DNA of 64,000 nucleotides, taken from NCBI GenBank assembly GCA_037975125.1, contig JAJQOW010000014.1, forward strand, positions 21,407,484-21,471,483, given 5' to 3'. The stretch comes from Latrodectus hesperus. Lineage: Eukaryota > Arthropoda > Arachnida > Araneae > Theridiidae. The position numbers and the translations under genes are program-made. Below the pieces are notes generated by a model. That model had not been told where the DNA came from and did no database searches. It was given only the letters and a program-made list of their open reading frames with translations. Below, one piece after another: positions 23,679-35,089 of the stretch (positions within the stretch are counted from its first letter, which is position 1; each line of letters opens with the position of its first letter).

Positions 23679-24456
23679 CAAGGTGATCTTTTTAAAGTGA
23701 CAGTGTTTGGAACACCCTGTAGCGCGATCTAATAGCTAAAATGGCATCAAACTTGGTATTTAGACTAATCAAAACAAGGGGAAAAGGACTCCGTAAAAAA
23801 AAATTTAGTTTTAAAACTCACCGCAAGGGCATTTTGTGGCGCTTTACAATGTGTAAAATGTTAAGAAAAGAAAATTACTAATACATACAATCGTACAGTA
23901 AAATTATTAATGTGTATTTACTACATTAACTTCCCCGGTGAGGAATTATACCACATTCAAGTGAGCACCGTTCTCAGAAATAACACCGTGCATCCTGTGC
24001 ACAACGTTCTACACAGCCGTACGTATCATATCACGAGGAATATTCCACACTGTCTTTGTTTTGTTGTCCTTTAGAAAGACAAATTTGATACTCCACCAAC
24101 ATAAACGCACGTTCCGGTAACGTGAGAGGTATTGCCACTGGAGCTCGTTTACTTCAGCTGAGATCACTTGTGGGAGCTGTCTCTACTTACTTTTATAGCC
24201 TGTATTACTGGCACTGTCATTGCAAAACATTTTCATTTTTTATTGATACCCATGTTTTATGGTAGTTCTTGTTATTGTAAACTACAACAGCGCCACAAAA
24301 TGCTCTATCGGCGTCTTTTGGAACTAATATTTTTTTTACGGACTCCTTTTCTCCATGTTTTGATTAGTCTAAATACCAAGAGTTTGATGTCATTTTGGCT
24401 GCTAGATCGCGCTACAGGACACTTCAAACACTGTCACTTTAAAAAAGATCACCCTG
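23679..24456. mobile_element. Mariner/Tc1-type element with long TIRs
   Basis: The 778-bp element is flanked by TA on both sides. It starts CAAGGTGATCTTTTTAAAGT and ends with the inverted counterpart CTTTAAAAAAGATCACCCTG. The inverted repeats are unusually long, about 168 bp (23679-23846 and 24288-24456), with landmarks GTAGCGCGATCTA, TTTAGACTAATCAAAAC and GCATTTTGTGGCGCT in each. Between them lies the C-terminal end of a transposase on the minus strand. The TA duplication and transposase type assign it to Tc1/mariner. It is an internally deleted, non-autonomous copy. The 97-codon frame at 24168-24461 (+) is mostly TIR read-through. Confidence 0.88.
23938..24130 (-). pseudogene. Tc1/mariner-superfamily transposase C-terminal relic
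   Basis: Minus-strand translation reads LKDNKTKTVWNIPRDMIRTA, then a TAG, then NVVHRMHGVISENGAHLNVV and a stop. This matches the C-terminal pattern of Tc1/mariner and IS630-type transposases (LKxxI...IPxxxIRxAV...R...C/VI...NGxHL) downstream of the catalytic DDE/D core. The core itself is deleted, with only this tail left between the inverted repeats, and one internal stop confirms decay. Sense relative to the TIRs is clear, but the lineage within the superfamily is not. Confidence 0.8.
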
Positions 24457-25459
24457 TATAATGGTAATTATCACTAAAAACGTTACAATGCCAATTTTTT
24501 TGCCTAAAACATAATAAGTAAGAACAATAATATCTTCCAGGAAAAACATTTTTTAAAATATATAGAAAATAACTTCTGAAATAGTTTATATTGTTTTCAA
24601 CAAAATGATTAATTTCTTCAATAGAAACTACGGTTTGTTAACAGAAGCAATTATGTGTGTGTTTTCAATAATAATACTTCAAAATAGAACGTGTAAACTT
24701 TGATTTAATTATAAATGATTTGAATAAAAAAATTATCATGCCAATCATTCATTTTTATTTTATCAACAATTTATACTTTCCTAACTAATCACTACAATGC
24801 CCAAAAATCCCACGACTGTACAGACAAAACCAGTATATATGGTCATTTCATTAAAAACTGTCAAAAATTACTTAAAGGTAATAGTATAAAAAGATTTATT
24901 CAAAATAAAAACTATGAAAACTCGCATATATATTCTATAGTGTGTCTTGTAAAGCCTTGTCTCACCCCTTTAACACAGGAATGCCTATTCATATGTACAT
25001 AAAAGAGATATCGCGACTAACAAAAGTGGCTATCCATTATAAGATGAGACAACTTGCAACATAAAATTCAGAAATTAGCAGTCCTAACTCTAAAAATAAA
25101 CGCGTTATGATAAAAATGTTAATAACAAAACTGTGGAACAATAGCGGTAGAGTATCATATATAGCTCACACATATGACGTAATCAGTAGGGTAGAAGAAA
25201 ATATGCACAACACACACCAAAACATTTTGAGCCTCTACCCTTAGATCTGTACAAAAAGAAAGCATAGATATGGTTTTCTACAGATGTACCGATCTCAGTC
25301 ATCTACCATTATTCATCACAGAGAGGACTAATCTCTAATAATTGGTTTCCTAAAATCAATTTTTTTGAATCACTTCAGGAAAACGAGGCCAATCACGGTG
25401 GAAATAGATCACAAACTTCAATTTCTAGATAAATAATTAATTCAAGTAATATTCTTTTC
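24457..25459. other. AT-rich to moderate tract, nothing recognised
   Basis: The stretch at about 24940-25420 is more complex than average but yields no long frame, TIR or tRNA-like box. Confidence 0.4.
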
Positions 25460-25719
25460 AGCACAGATGCCGTATAATCCAGGATGCCAAACTCTGGGTT
25501 TAGTGGAATTTTTTTTTGGATAATTTTCTTATATATCTGACAACTTGGTTTTTATTACGTCATTGATATGGAGACCTATCAGAATTATATAGAAAATTCT
25601 ATTTTGGCAACACTACTGTTTGCGTCATCTCGCACGTCACAATACGTCATCTTGGCAGCATATCTTCATTTCCAAAAAAGCTGAGAATTTAGCATCCGGG
25701 ATTACACGGCATCAGTGCC
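25460..25719. mobile_element. MITE family M1, copy 3
   Basis: The 260-bp element runs from (G)GCACAGATGCCGTATAATC to GGGATTACACGGCATCAGTGCC in inverted form. The first G has mutated to A. Flanks TTCTTTTC and TTCTTTTA form an 8-bp duplication with one mismatch. The internal CACGTCACAATACGTCATC region is shared with copies 1 and 2. Confidence 0.9.
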
Positions 25720-26261
25720 TTCTTTTACTGAATTTAAAAAATATCACCAAAGCATCTGATGAAATAACATATAAAGGAACACTAAACTAGTCTAATACCT
25801 AGCTGCTAGATTTTAAGTTTGATTTAAAAAATTTTGAAGAATTTTTATTTAGTGTTAAATTTGCAAATTATCTTTGCCAGCGTAATACAATATTTTTTAA
25901 AAAAAACCCTTTTTCACATTATTGCAATCAAAATAATTGATCACCTAGAAGTTAATTGAAAGTGTTTCTTCTTATAGAGGGTGTTTTTATTCCATTTAAT
26001 TGTGATACAAATGTTTGAAATTAAGTATCCAGAAGATAAAAGTAAATAAATTTATGCTGGTAGTAAGTAATGCTCATTACCGTAATATTATCAAAATTTT
26101 ACAAAAATATTATACAAAATATTTAAAACAAGGAATTGTTTTGCTTATTATAAGATTCACGATTCATTATTATGTTCTTCGCAATATGATGAATTTTTAA
26201 CACACAAAATGTTTCTTCCAGTGATTTTCTAATAAATAATATAGGTAAGTATGTATATATC
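25720..26261. other. AT-rich spacer
   Basis: Low-complexity A+T-rich sequence. The 61-codon frame at 26015-26200 (+) has random composition. Confidence 0.5.
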
Positions 26262-26413
26262 CTAGGCTGTCGATTCTCCCTTTAATTCATTTAGTGAGTC
26301 GATAAAACTAACTATTAAGCATTCTTGGGGCTAAGCACCCTAGGGCCCTCGGTCATGAAAACAGATATGGGGCACTGCAGACCTTGGCCCCATGGGAGCT
26401 GTCAGACCACTGT

Positions 26414-26416
<3 letters not shown>
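26262..26416 (+). mobile_element. SINE family A, partial, internally deleted
   Basis: It carries the family landmarks GTGAGTCGATAAA, AAGCATTCTTGGGGCTAAGCA, CCTCGGTCATGAAAAC and ACCTTGGCCCCATG in the same order as the full copy at 54196. The head and the block between the AACACTGGG and CAGGGCCC words are missing. It abuts a TA microsatellite that replaces the usual tail. Confidence 0.8.

Positions 26417-26454
<38 letters not shown>
26417..26454. repeat. (TA)n microsatellite
   Basis: Pure TA run of about 38 bases between a SINE fragment and MITE M1 copy 4. With the run after the MITE it probably formed one tract before the MITE inserted. Confidence 0.95.
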
Positions 26455-26457
<3 letters not shown>

Positions 26458-26715
26458 TCAGATGGCGTATAATCCAGGATACCAAATTCCGTACTTTTTT
26501 GACGGCGAAAAAATGTTCCCAAAATGATGTATTATGACGTCTCGCGAGCGATGACGTAAACACTAAGGTTGCCAAAATAGTTTTCTACATGATTCTTATA
26601 GGTCTCCAACTCTATGATGTAATAAAAATTAAATTGCCAAATAAACAGGAAAATCCATCAAAAAAACCACGCCAAACTCAGAATTTGGCATTCTGGATTA
26701 TAAGGCATCTGTGCC
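26455..26715. mobile_element. MITE family M1, copy 4, inside a TA tract
   Basis: The 261-bp element starts GGCTCAGATGGCGTATAATC and ends GGATTATAAGGCATCTGTGCC-like in inverted form. TA repeats on both sides make the 8-bp duplication (TA)4 unprovable but consistent. Internal words (GGTCTCCAACTCTATGATGT, CTCGCGAGCGATGACGT) match the family. Confidence 0.9.
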
Positions 26716-26735
26716 TATATATATATATAAATACT

Positions 26736-26822
<87 letters not shown>
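26716..26822. repeat. (TA)n microsatellite, interrupted once
   Basis: TA run broken by AATACTTAC near 26730-26738, then pure to 26822. Reading frames of alternating Tyr-Ile across it on either strand are artefacts. Confidence 0.95.
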
Positions 26823-26825
<3 letters not shown>

Positions 26826-27269
26826 TTTATTTATTAATTTAACAATTACTTACCTATACCTTTAATAGTCGCCAAATTTATTGTTCAACAATAACTTGAG
26901 TAAATACCAGACTATTAGAGATGAATAAATATCCACACAATCGAAACGGAGGAAGTTAAAAACGAACAAAAAGCGTAAGTTTTAAACCAACCAATTCCTC
27001 ATTCAAAATTTTTCTGAGAGAGCGTTCTAAAATCTACATTTCCAATAAAATCTATCCTTCAAATTATTCTTCTCATTTAATATAAGCAAATAAAACATAA
27101 TTATTTTTAATTTTATTTCATATATTATCACTACGATAGCGTATTTTTCAAGAGGATCCGATGCTCCATAGAAAAAAATTTTAAACTCCACATCTTTTGA
27201 AATTAATGTAATCCAACATGCTCCTTGTAACAAAGCTGATGTCCCCACCACATTCATTTAAACGAAATA
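26823..27269. other. AT-rich spacer
   Basis: No supported feature. The 76-codon frame at 27027-27257 (-) has no flanking splice sites and no recognised similarity. Confidence 0.45.
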
Positions 27270-27540
27270 AAATTTGCTTTTGTTTGATGGAAAGGGGGCC
27301 CACATAAATCACGGCAAAACAATTAAGGAGATTTACCGTGATTTCCGCGTTTATTCCTAAAAAACAGTGGATTGCACAAGGACCCTCGCTTTAATGAAGA
27401 GAGGGCATTTACCTTGAGCGGTTGTAAACGGACGGAAATCACTTTCAGGGGGAAAAACCACCTGCTCGCGGAAATTAGATTTTAGAATTCTATAGCGGAT
27501 TCGTTTATTTCGTAATTTCCTAGAGACGAACCCAATTATT
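27270..27540. other. GC-richer non-coding island
   Basis: About 270 bases stand out from the AT-rich flanks, with blocks such as GAAAGGGGGCCCACATAAAT, GGAGATTTACCGTGATTTCC and CCACCTGCTCGCGG. Stops occur in all frames, no TIR or Pol III box is evident and no second copy is seen in the window. A conserved cis-regulatory element is a reasonable guess, but unproven. Confidence 0.3.
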
Positions 27541-29672
27541 ATTTTTTTTTATTTACCAGCTAAAATTTGAGTTTCAAGATATTATCTTTAAATTTTTAAT
27601 TTAAATATGTATTGTCACTGCAAAAATTATTAATTTACTAAATACAGTTTCACATGCTAGTGATTTTATAATTTCATATTACTTAAAATGGAGCGCGATA
27701 ACAGCGTGATATACCGGATTGAATATTTTTCGAATTTAATGTTTTAAGATGAAGGCGTATATAAAAAAATATTTTAAGAATTAGATACTTTTTTTCATTA
27801 TTATTTTTAATTAAAAAAATCAACGAATTTTCTTAAAAGTTATATTCTGATTATAAATGTTTTATTTGACATTTATTCAATATTTCAGTTAAGAGTAAGA
27901 CATCAAGTGATGAAAAATATAAAATAGCCGAAATTGGTTACGTATTCCAGTTTGATTCCTGCTACTGGGGAAAAATGCATGCAAATGCACAAAAAGTAAA
28001 ACAAAAATTGCATAGGAAAAGTATCTATGAAATCATTATTACAGATCATTTATTAATAATTTATGATCTGCATTTCGAATCGATGATTTATATAGAAACA
28101 TTTATTATACATTTAAAATTTACGCACAGAATTCTATTATAATAGACAATACTTGAGACATTATTCCCATTGTCATATAATTATTGTTTGAAAAAAGACA
28201 AGAGAATATTTATGAAAAAAAAAACACTAGGTGGTATAAAAATTAGAAAATTAATCCCATTATTAATAAATTAATAATAAAGAATATAAAATTACATCAG
28301 TTTATGAAAATAATTAAAAATCAAATTTAATATTGAAATAATGGTTCATTTTTATTTGCCTTTACTAACATAAGAGATATTTTTAGATCCGCGTGCGTTT
28401 ACATTTAAATGCTGAAAATAAGTGGTATGAATGAATGAATCAAACACAGCATTCATTCATAAATGAGTTAAAATAGCAAATGTAATACAAAAGACAACAG
28501 TGTTTCAACAGGATACATTTCAAAGAATGACGTCATACATAACAAATAATAAAAATCGCGAAAAGGAACGACCTATATTTTTGAATGCATTTCAATGTTA
28601 TACCAATTTTCAAATTTATTCGAAAAAAGAATCTAATTGTTCATGACTAACTCCTTTAGTATTTTCACAGGGAATTAAGATAACCTTTTTTTTAAAAAAG
28701 TTTTTTTCATTTATTATATAAAATGTTTAAAACATAAAATCTTTAAAATTACACAATCATCAAATTTCTAATATCCATGTTTCACAAGTACTGCTTTTAG
28801 CACAATATGTGAGAAAAAAGAAAATAAAAAATAAAAATAATGTGGTTAGTAGGATTATTAACAAAAGAAATAATTTAAAAGAAAACTATACATTTATATT
28901 TTCACTAATTATCAACATGTGCATACATTATGCATAATAATTTAAAAGTATACATTATACATAATTATCAATAACTATATCATAACTATAATTCATACCA
29001 TTAAATATAGAAGAAAATCTTAAGAGTTAAATTTTCTCATCTGGGAAATTTTAAAAATAATTTTGTCTTTTACAAAACTTCGCTTAAAATTTTATTAATC
29101 ATAATTTGCTTTTCAAAGTAAAAAAAGAAAAATTATAATGTTTGCCCAAAAAATAATGCTTAGTACATAATTGCATAGATCAAAATATTATATTTCCTTC
29201 AATCATATTTAGCGTCTTATAATTACAAATTATAAGAAAAATGTCTATGATTAATTATGTATTATTTATTATTTTTTCATATTTTTATGCATAATAATTT
29301 TTATTACAGCTTATATTCTTCATATATATTAAAAATATATATAGTTTTATATTTTTATTTCGATATATCTGCTTATTTTTGCTAATAGCTTAATGTTTTC
29401 ATACTTTCATAAATTATTCATACTCTAAGAAAATAATCTCAAATCATTTTAAAACTATAATTATATCATTTAATAACCAATTACGCGTCTTACAGAAGTA
29501 TAGTTCAAATAGACAACTGTGTTCACTGTTTTAACATAAAAATTTATTTTGCAAATTTTTATCTCAATTTTTCAAAGGAAAAAAAAGTGAACAGAAAAAG
29601 TTAAAACAATCAGAATAAAAAAGATAACACTTTCGTCTGATACGACCAAACTACTAACGCTGAATTCTAGAA
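27541..29672. other. AT-rich tract, nothing recognised
   Basis: Very A+T-rich with short imperfect inverted repeats around 28920-29000. No supported gene or element. Confidence 0.5.
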
Positions 29673-30835
29673 CAGTGTTTCTCAACCGCCGGTCCACGGA
29701 CCGGTAACGGTCCGCAAGAAATATTTACCGGTCCGCGAAATATCCAGCTTTTATAGGCCGACCACCGATACAGTACCTACATTACAATAATAATAGTTTA
29801 CTAGTTTAAAAAATAATGTAATCTTTGATGAAAAATACAACAAACTGGCAACTATGTACCTAAACGCGTTTCAACTTCTACAATAAGATTGATGCGTTCA
29901 AAAAGAAATTGAAACTCTGGTATAAACGTGAGGAAGAAAACACTTTTGATATGTTTGCTTCTTTCTTTGATTACATTAATACTAATGACATGGATCAGAA
30001 GAGCGTTATCAGCGTTATTTTGGAGCATTTAAAAGTACTATCAATAGCTTTTGATCAGTATTATCCCCCAGAAGAAGATGTACGTTCAGGTAATCTGTGG
30101 ATAATCAATCCATTTATTGATAATTATGATAACAATCTGACTACAGTCCAGGAAACAGAACTTATTGAACTGTCTTCAGATCTAGGACTTAAATCACAGT
30201 TCAAATCAATAAATATATATCAATTCTGGATAAAGACTGCAACAGAATACCCCAATCTTCTTGCAAAGGCGTTGAAGATATTATTGCCTTTTTCCTCAAC
30301 TTATTTGTGTGAAACTACATTTTCGGCTATGACTGTTAATAAAACGAAACATAGAAATCGACTTGCTCTTGCACCTGCTTTACGTATTGCTGTAACTGGT
30401 TTAAAGCCTAGGATTGACAGTTTAGTCAGCAACAAAGACCAGCAGCAATCTCATTAATTTTAGTTTTTATATATCCTTTATTTTGGTAAATTATTTTTTG
30501 CTTATTTGGTATCTACTTACGTTGTTCACATTTCGACTCATTGTTGTTTTGGCTAATATATTAATTAAAAAAAATAAATATATCATTCACGTTGGAATTT
30601 TCTTGGAGTTTTAATTAAGTTTTGGTGTTTTTATTCTCGATGCAATATTATATAAGTAAGTTGAATATACAAATGTAAATTATAACAAACAAAATGCTTT
30701 AAAAATTATGTATGTCTTCATGATTTATCTTTGTGAAAAATTGTGCATTGGCTCAAATTATTAATATTACCGGTCCGCGCGAACGTGCCGAAATATTTTA
30801 CCGGTCCTTGGAGAAAATTCAGTTGAGAAACACTG
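29673..30835 (+). mobile_element. hAT element A (CAGTGTTTCTCAACC termini), perfect TSD
   Basis: The 1163-bp element starts CAGTGTTTCTCAACCGCCGG and ends with the inverted form (GTTGAGAAACACTG). It is flanked by perfect 8-bp duplications TTCTAGAA at 29665-29672 and 30836-30843. Subterminal ACCGGTCCGCG motifs recur in both orientations near both ends. The termini and 8-bp duplication define a hAT superfamily element of the Charlie/ZBED-related kind. The interior keeps only the 3' part of the transposase ORF, so the copy is internally deleted and non-autonomous. Confidence 0.96.
29864..30457 (+). pseudogene. hAT transposase, C-terminal portion, still open
   Basis: The frame is open from just after a TAA at 29861 to TAA at 30455. 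It begins RFNFYNKIDAFKKKLKLWYK, the usual helical segment before the C-terminal domain. It continues through DQKSVISVILEHLKVL and YQFWIKTATEYPNLLAKALK to the hAT dimerisation (Dimer_Tnp_hAT) signature LLPFSSTYLCETTFSAM, then NKTKHRNRL. The N-terminal BED zinc finger and most of the RNase H-like catalytic core are deleted. About 197 codons survive without a stop, suggesting a fairly young insertion. There is no start codon in a good context, so translation is doubtful. Confidence 0.92.
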
Positions 30836-30843
30836 TTCTAGAA

Positions 30844-33800
30844 TACCTTGTTTTCTATGATATTTCGACTGACGCTTTTAATTAAATATTTAAATTTTAT
30901 TAGATTATGGTAACTAGTGATGAAATTAATTTCAAGTTCAATTTTACGAAAGCCATTATATTACATATTCTATTAACTACTCATTCAATTTTCAGTTATA
31001 ATAACTGTATTCCATATCTCTTTCTATTCCACGGTCCAGTAAAAATATAATTAAGATTTTGAACATGAAATTACGATTGAAAAATGTTAAACATTTTAGA
31101 TCTCACAATTTCTTTAGAGAGAAAAAAATAAAAGGTTTAATATATTCATCTATGTCCAAAAATCTCAGCTTAGCAGCTCCAATTCAAACTAAAACTATGT
31201 AAATTTCCTTAAATCCAAAAAATTTGATGTTGACTTTTTTATATAAAGAGATACAATGAAATCCTCAGGTACACATTTGTTATTGGTAATATGTTTTGCA
31301 ACACTAAGACACATAAAAAAAATGATCTTCGGCATTTTTAACCAAAAGTAGCGCGTATGTAATATCAATTTGTTTGACGAAGATACCGATTTGAACATAC
31401 GAAATAAAAAATACAGACTATCTCATTAAAAATGGATTTAAAATATAAATGTGAACTACATCTTCAGCTATTACTCCATTATACAATAAAAACAGAAGGA
31501 ATAAAAAAAGAAAAACAATTAACTGCAGCATTGAGTTAAACGTCAATTAAGAAGGACACAATTGAGTGTCCCACTTCCAAATGCTTAAAGACAAACTGCG
31601 TGGGAGAAACACTTCCAAGTGAGAAGTTCTGCCATGTGTTCCATAGACGACAAATAGAATTGTCAGGAATTAACAAAAGCTTCCGTTTTATGTGTGTCCC
31701 AAAATGTACAGCCGTCAAAAATGGATACTGCTTATTAGGTGATATATATTACGTTTCATAATACATTTACAGAAAATGTTGTATAACAAAAATGTTAAGT
31801 AGCACCTTAAACTATTCTAAATGGGTAGAATTGGTAAAAAGAAAATTCTTGAGAAATTCATCAGAATTATTTTCACAAGGCTATAAATGAATATTAAAGG
31901 CATAAAATTAATCCTGCTACAATCATTTATCAAGATTAATTACTTTTAATATTGATACGTGTATTCAGTAAATTCGAAAAAAAAATATCGTAACGCAAAT
32001 TTGTACCATGCAATAAAATTCATATCGTTTATTACTTCTCACATTAGTTTTAATTTCAGAATAATGTAACAAAATAACAGGGTATTCGTTAATGCAATTA
32101 TAATTTGCAAAAAAATACGCCACTAGCGTTGCACATGCGGTTATTGGAAAAAATCAAGCGATATTCTAAAAAGCACTAAAAAATAATGTTTAAACAATCT
32201 GGGACGATAATGCCAATAATTAATTTCGTTTTTCGCCACGATTTGATCCCTTGATTATAAAAGGGAAACATCATAGTACCTATAGCAAAGAAACTACCTA
32301 GACAAAACAATTTAAAAACAGATATTTATTTACAAGCATTCACTAATTACATTTAAGATTTTCATCGTTTGCTCATCCCTATCATATAATGTCCGTTGTA
32401 AAGAAGTAAACCTTTTGTCCTAGAATTTCTACAAACACAGATTCTGATTTTAATTAAGAGCATTTTTTTTTCAAATTGAGTTTCACTTCTGAAATGGCAT
32501 CACCTAAATTAATCTATCGAACTTAAGAATGGAAATATTTGAGGCCGTTACTCCACACCCCAAATCCAGTGACGCGGGTTTCAGCCAATGAAACGTTCTC
32601 TAATATGGATTCCTGATGCCTTATGCAGAAATCAGTAAGTCACATAGTAAAAAAAAGAATGACTCAATACTAAAAGTAATATCTCACGCTGATCATGAAA
32701 ATGTCTTACTTCTTCATACCGATGAACGGCGGGTAAGATGCCCTTTTTTTGTCGGTAATTTCAATCAAAATCCAGTCAAGTTTCTCATTGGTTGTTCAGA
32801 AAAATGATTTTTAAACATTCACATCTCTCCTTCAGATAAGAGCTGTAGATAAGGGATGGGAATCTTTATTCAGACCAACGGAGCGGACGCAGCGAAGAAG
32901 AAACAGTAGCCTCTGGAGTGGAGATAAGTAGCCCATGATTCAGTCCACATAAGTCACGGTGGCAGGCCACAACGACCAATAATTGCTGTCAGAATGAGGG
33001 TTGAAACGAAATGGCGAATATTATGTAGCAATCGAGTCTGACTTTAAAAGCCAATATGTTTTTCAAAAGAACGAGATGAATTATGTTCAAGGAAAGGGTT
33101 GTAATTCAAGAGATTGCGTGGTATATTAATGGTGTTCGTGACTGTTCTACAGATTTTGGATGAAACGAATTACTGAATCAATGTGACTGTTTGCAAAAGT
33201 TATAATAAAAATCCAATTATTCGCTTCTTAATAATTTATATGGTTACACGCATGCTTATTGTTTAAAGCATAATAGCAACCAGATGATTCACATGTTTAT
33301 TAAAACAAGAGCTCTGTCCATTATTGTTATAGAAGATACAGGACTTCTTAAGAATATAACCGGAAAAAAATGACGCACGGAAATTCATTTAAATACTTTC
33401 ATTAATTTATACAGCAATTTATTGTTAATTCCAAAAATGCGAATAAAATAGATAATTAGTTAGATATATCTCTTAAGAAACCTGTTACATAAAATCACCT
33501 ATTTCAATCCCCTTTTCTATTGAAATATGATCACACAAATTAGATTTTAATAGAAAGAAAGTTTTTCCGGTTTGTTAAAAAAATTACAAAGAAATTTATT
33601 TTAAATCTTAATTTTTACTCTGAAAAATTTTGTTTCTTCTGTCATACGTAATGTAATTATGAATCACGTATGGATAAGAGGAGAAAAAGTAATAATAATA
33701 ATAACATATATCAATATATATATACACACACATATTATATTTGGATGGATGGATGGGAAATATAAAAGTAATTATGGTTGAGAGAAATTCCACACATTTT

Positions 33801-34929
33801 GGTGATTTGCGTTAAAAATAACTAGTAATTAATTGCTAATCACCGACTAAACTTACATAATTTAATAAATCAATCTAATTTTAATTTGTTTTGTCCCATA
33901 AGATTGATCGTGTCGCATTCATATCACCAGGACTAGATCGGCGAAAAGATATATTTAATGGAAGAAACTGTAGTACCGACTTTAAATAGTCAAACGATAA
34001 ATAGTCAAAAATAATCTTTAAAAATTCAAGTATTGTAAATTTTTGTCCACCTCTGAATATTTCATTCTATTTATCACTATAAAATGGAATTAAGATGAAG
34101 CGAAATATGGGGGAAATTGTATGATCTAATCCCATGTTAAATCTACTTCATAATGACCATACTCCCAGTTTTTTAATATTAATCGGATTAATAATTACAC
34201 ATGTTAAAAGCTTAGTTATTTATTTTAAGAAAATATTTCAAATTTTCTGAAATTAATTTTTTGAAATATGTTTTTTAGGGAATTAATTTTACATTCAATC
34301 AGTTTAAATTAACATTTTAGACGTTTTAAAAAGTTTTGTAAATAATGGAAAGGTATGGAGTCAAGCACATTTTTAACAATACATTAACAGTCTGTTAAAG
34401 TAACAATAATATGAAAAGGCTATTGATAAAGCAATAGAATATTTAATTTATTGCAAACTTTTGAAGAATATAAGTAAGATCTTAAATACTAATTCCCTGA
34501 TTGCAACATTCTTATACAAGACATTTTATAGATATTCTTTTTAAATAAGCGAAATCATTTTTTATTTCGACTCATTTTTAAAAACGTTTAAAAATCTTAA
34601 AAAATTAAAAAATGCCTGTTGCATGCATTATTCAAATTCAAAATTTGAGTTTACAGAGAGTTCAGAAAACACACGCAGCATTGAGTTATTAACAGTTTGT
34701 TGCTCTTTATAAAAGATATAAATAATAAAAATTGTGAAACTTTTTTTTTGTTAATCTCGAAACATTAGGAGTGGTAGAGAAACCTAGCCTTTATTTCCTT
34801 ATATAAATAGCAGTTATGATTATCACCTCATGAAATCATCTTATGTAAAATGTACATTTTGTATGTCTTTCAATGCATAGAAATAGTACCCAACGGAAAA
34901 AAATTAGTTACTTATTTAAATTTTTTCAG
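30844..34929. other. Mostly AT-rich tract with mixed patches
   Basis: Patches at about 31530-31720 and 32540-33010 are more complex. The latter contains an acceptor-like GGGTTTCAG and a donor-like AATCA|GTAAGTC at about 32630 enclosing a short open stretch, which is too weak to call an exon. Microsatellite bits (AAT)n, (TA)n(CA)n and (GGAT)3 occur near 33690-33760. No recognised gene. Confidence 0.4.
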
Positions 34930-35089
34930 TAGCACTTTGCTGAAAATTGTTTTGAATTCGAATGTGATTTTCATATGCAAACTTCGAGAGAAGCAGTTTG
35001 CCGAGATTTCCTGGAATTATTTGCAACAAGCGTGTAATAATAATTCAAGCGCTTCAAACAATGCAGTTCAATCGAATGATTTGCAATAA
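34930..35089 (+). CDS. Possible terminal coding exon, unrecognised
   Basis: A good acceptor (AAATTTTTTCAG, ending at 34929) precedes 52 open codons ending in TAA. The frame includes STLLKIVLNSNVIFICKLRE and SWNYLQQACNNNSSASNNA. An AATAAA overlaps the stop. The Asn/Ser-rich tail resembles many arthropod C-termini, but no family is recognised and no upstream exon is visible. Confidence 0.3.

Noticed and set aside
24168..24461. 97-codon frame as a gene
   Set aside because: It overlaps the right inverted repeat of the mariner-type element. The meaningful protein similarity is on the opposite strand, inside the element.
26325..26837. Tyr-Ile repeat frames on both strands
   Set aside because: They are translations of TA microsatellite. 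The same applies at 48658-48939 and 52694-52926.
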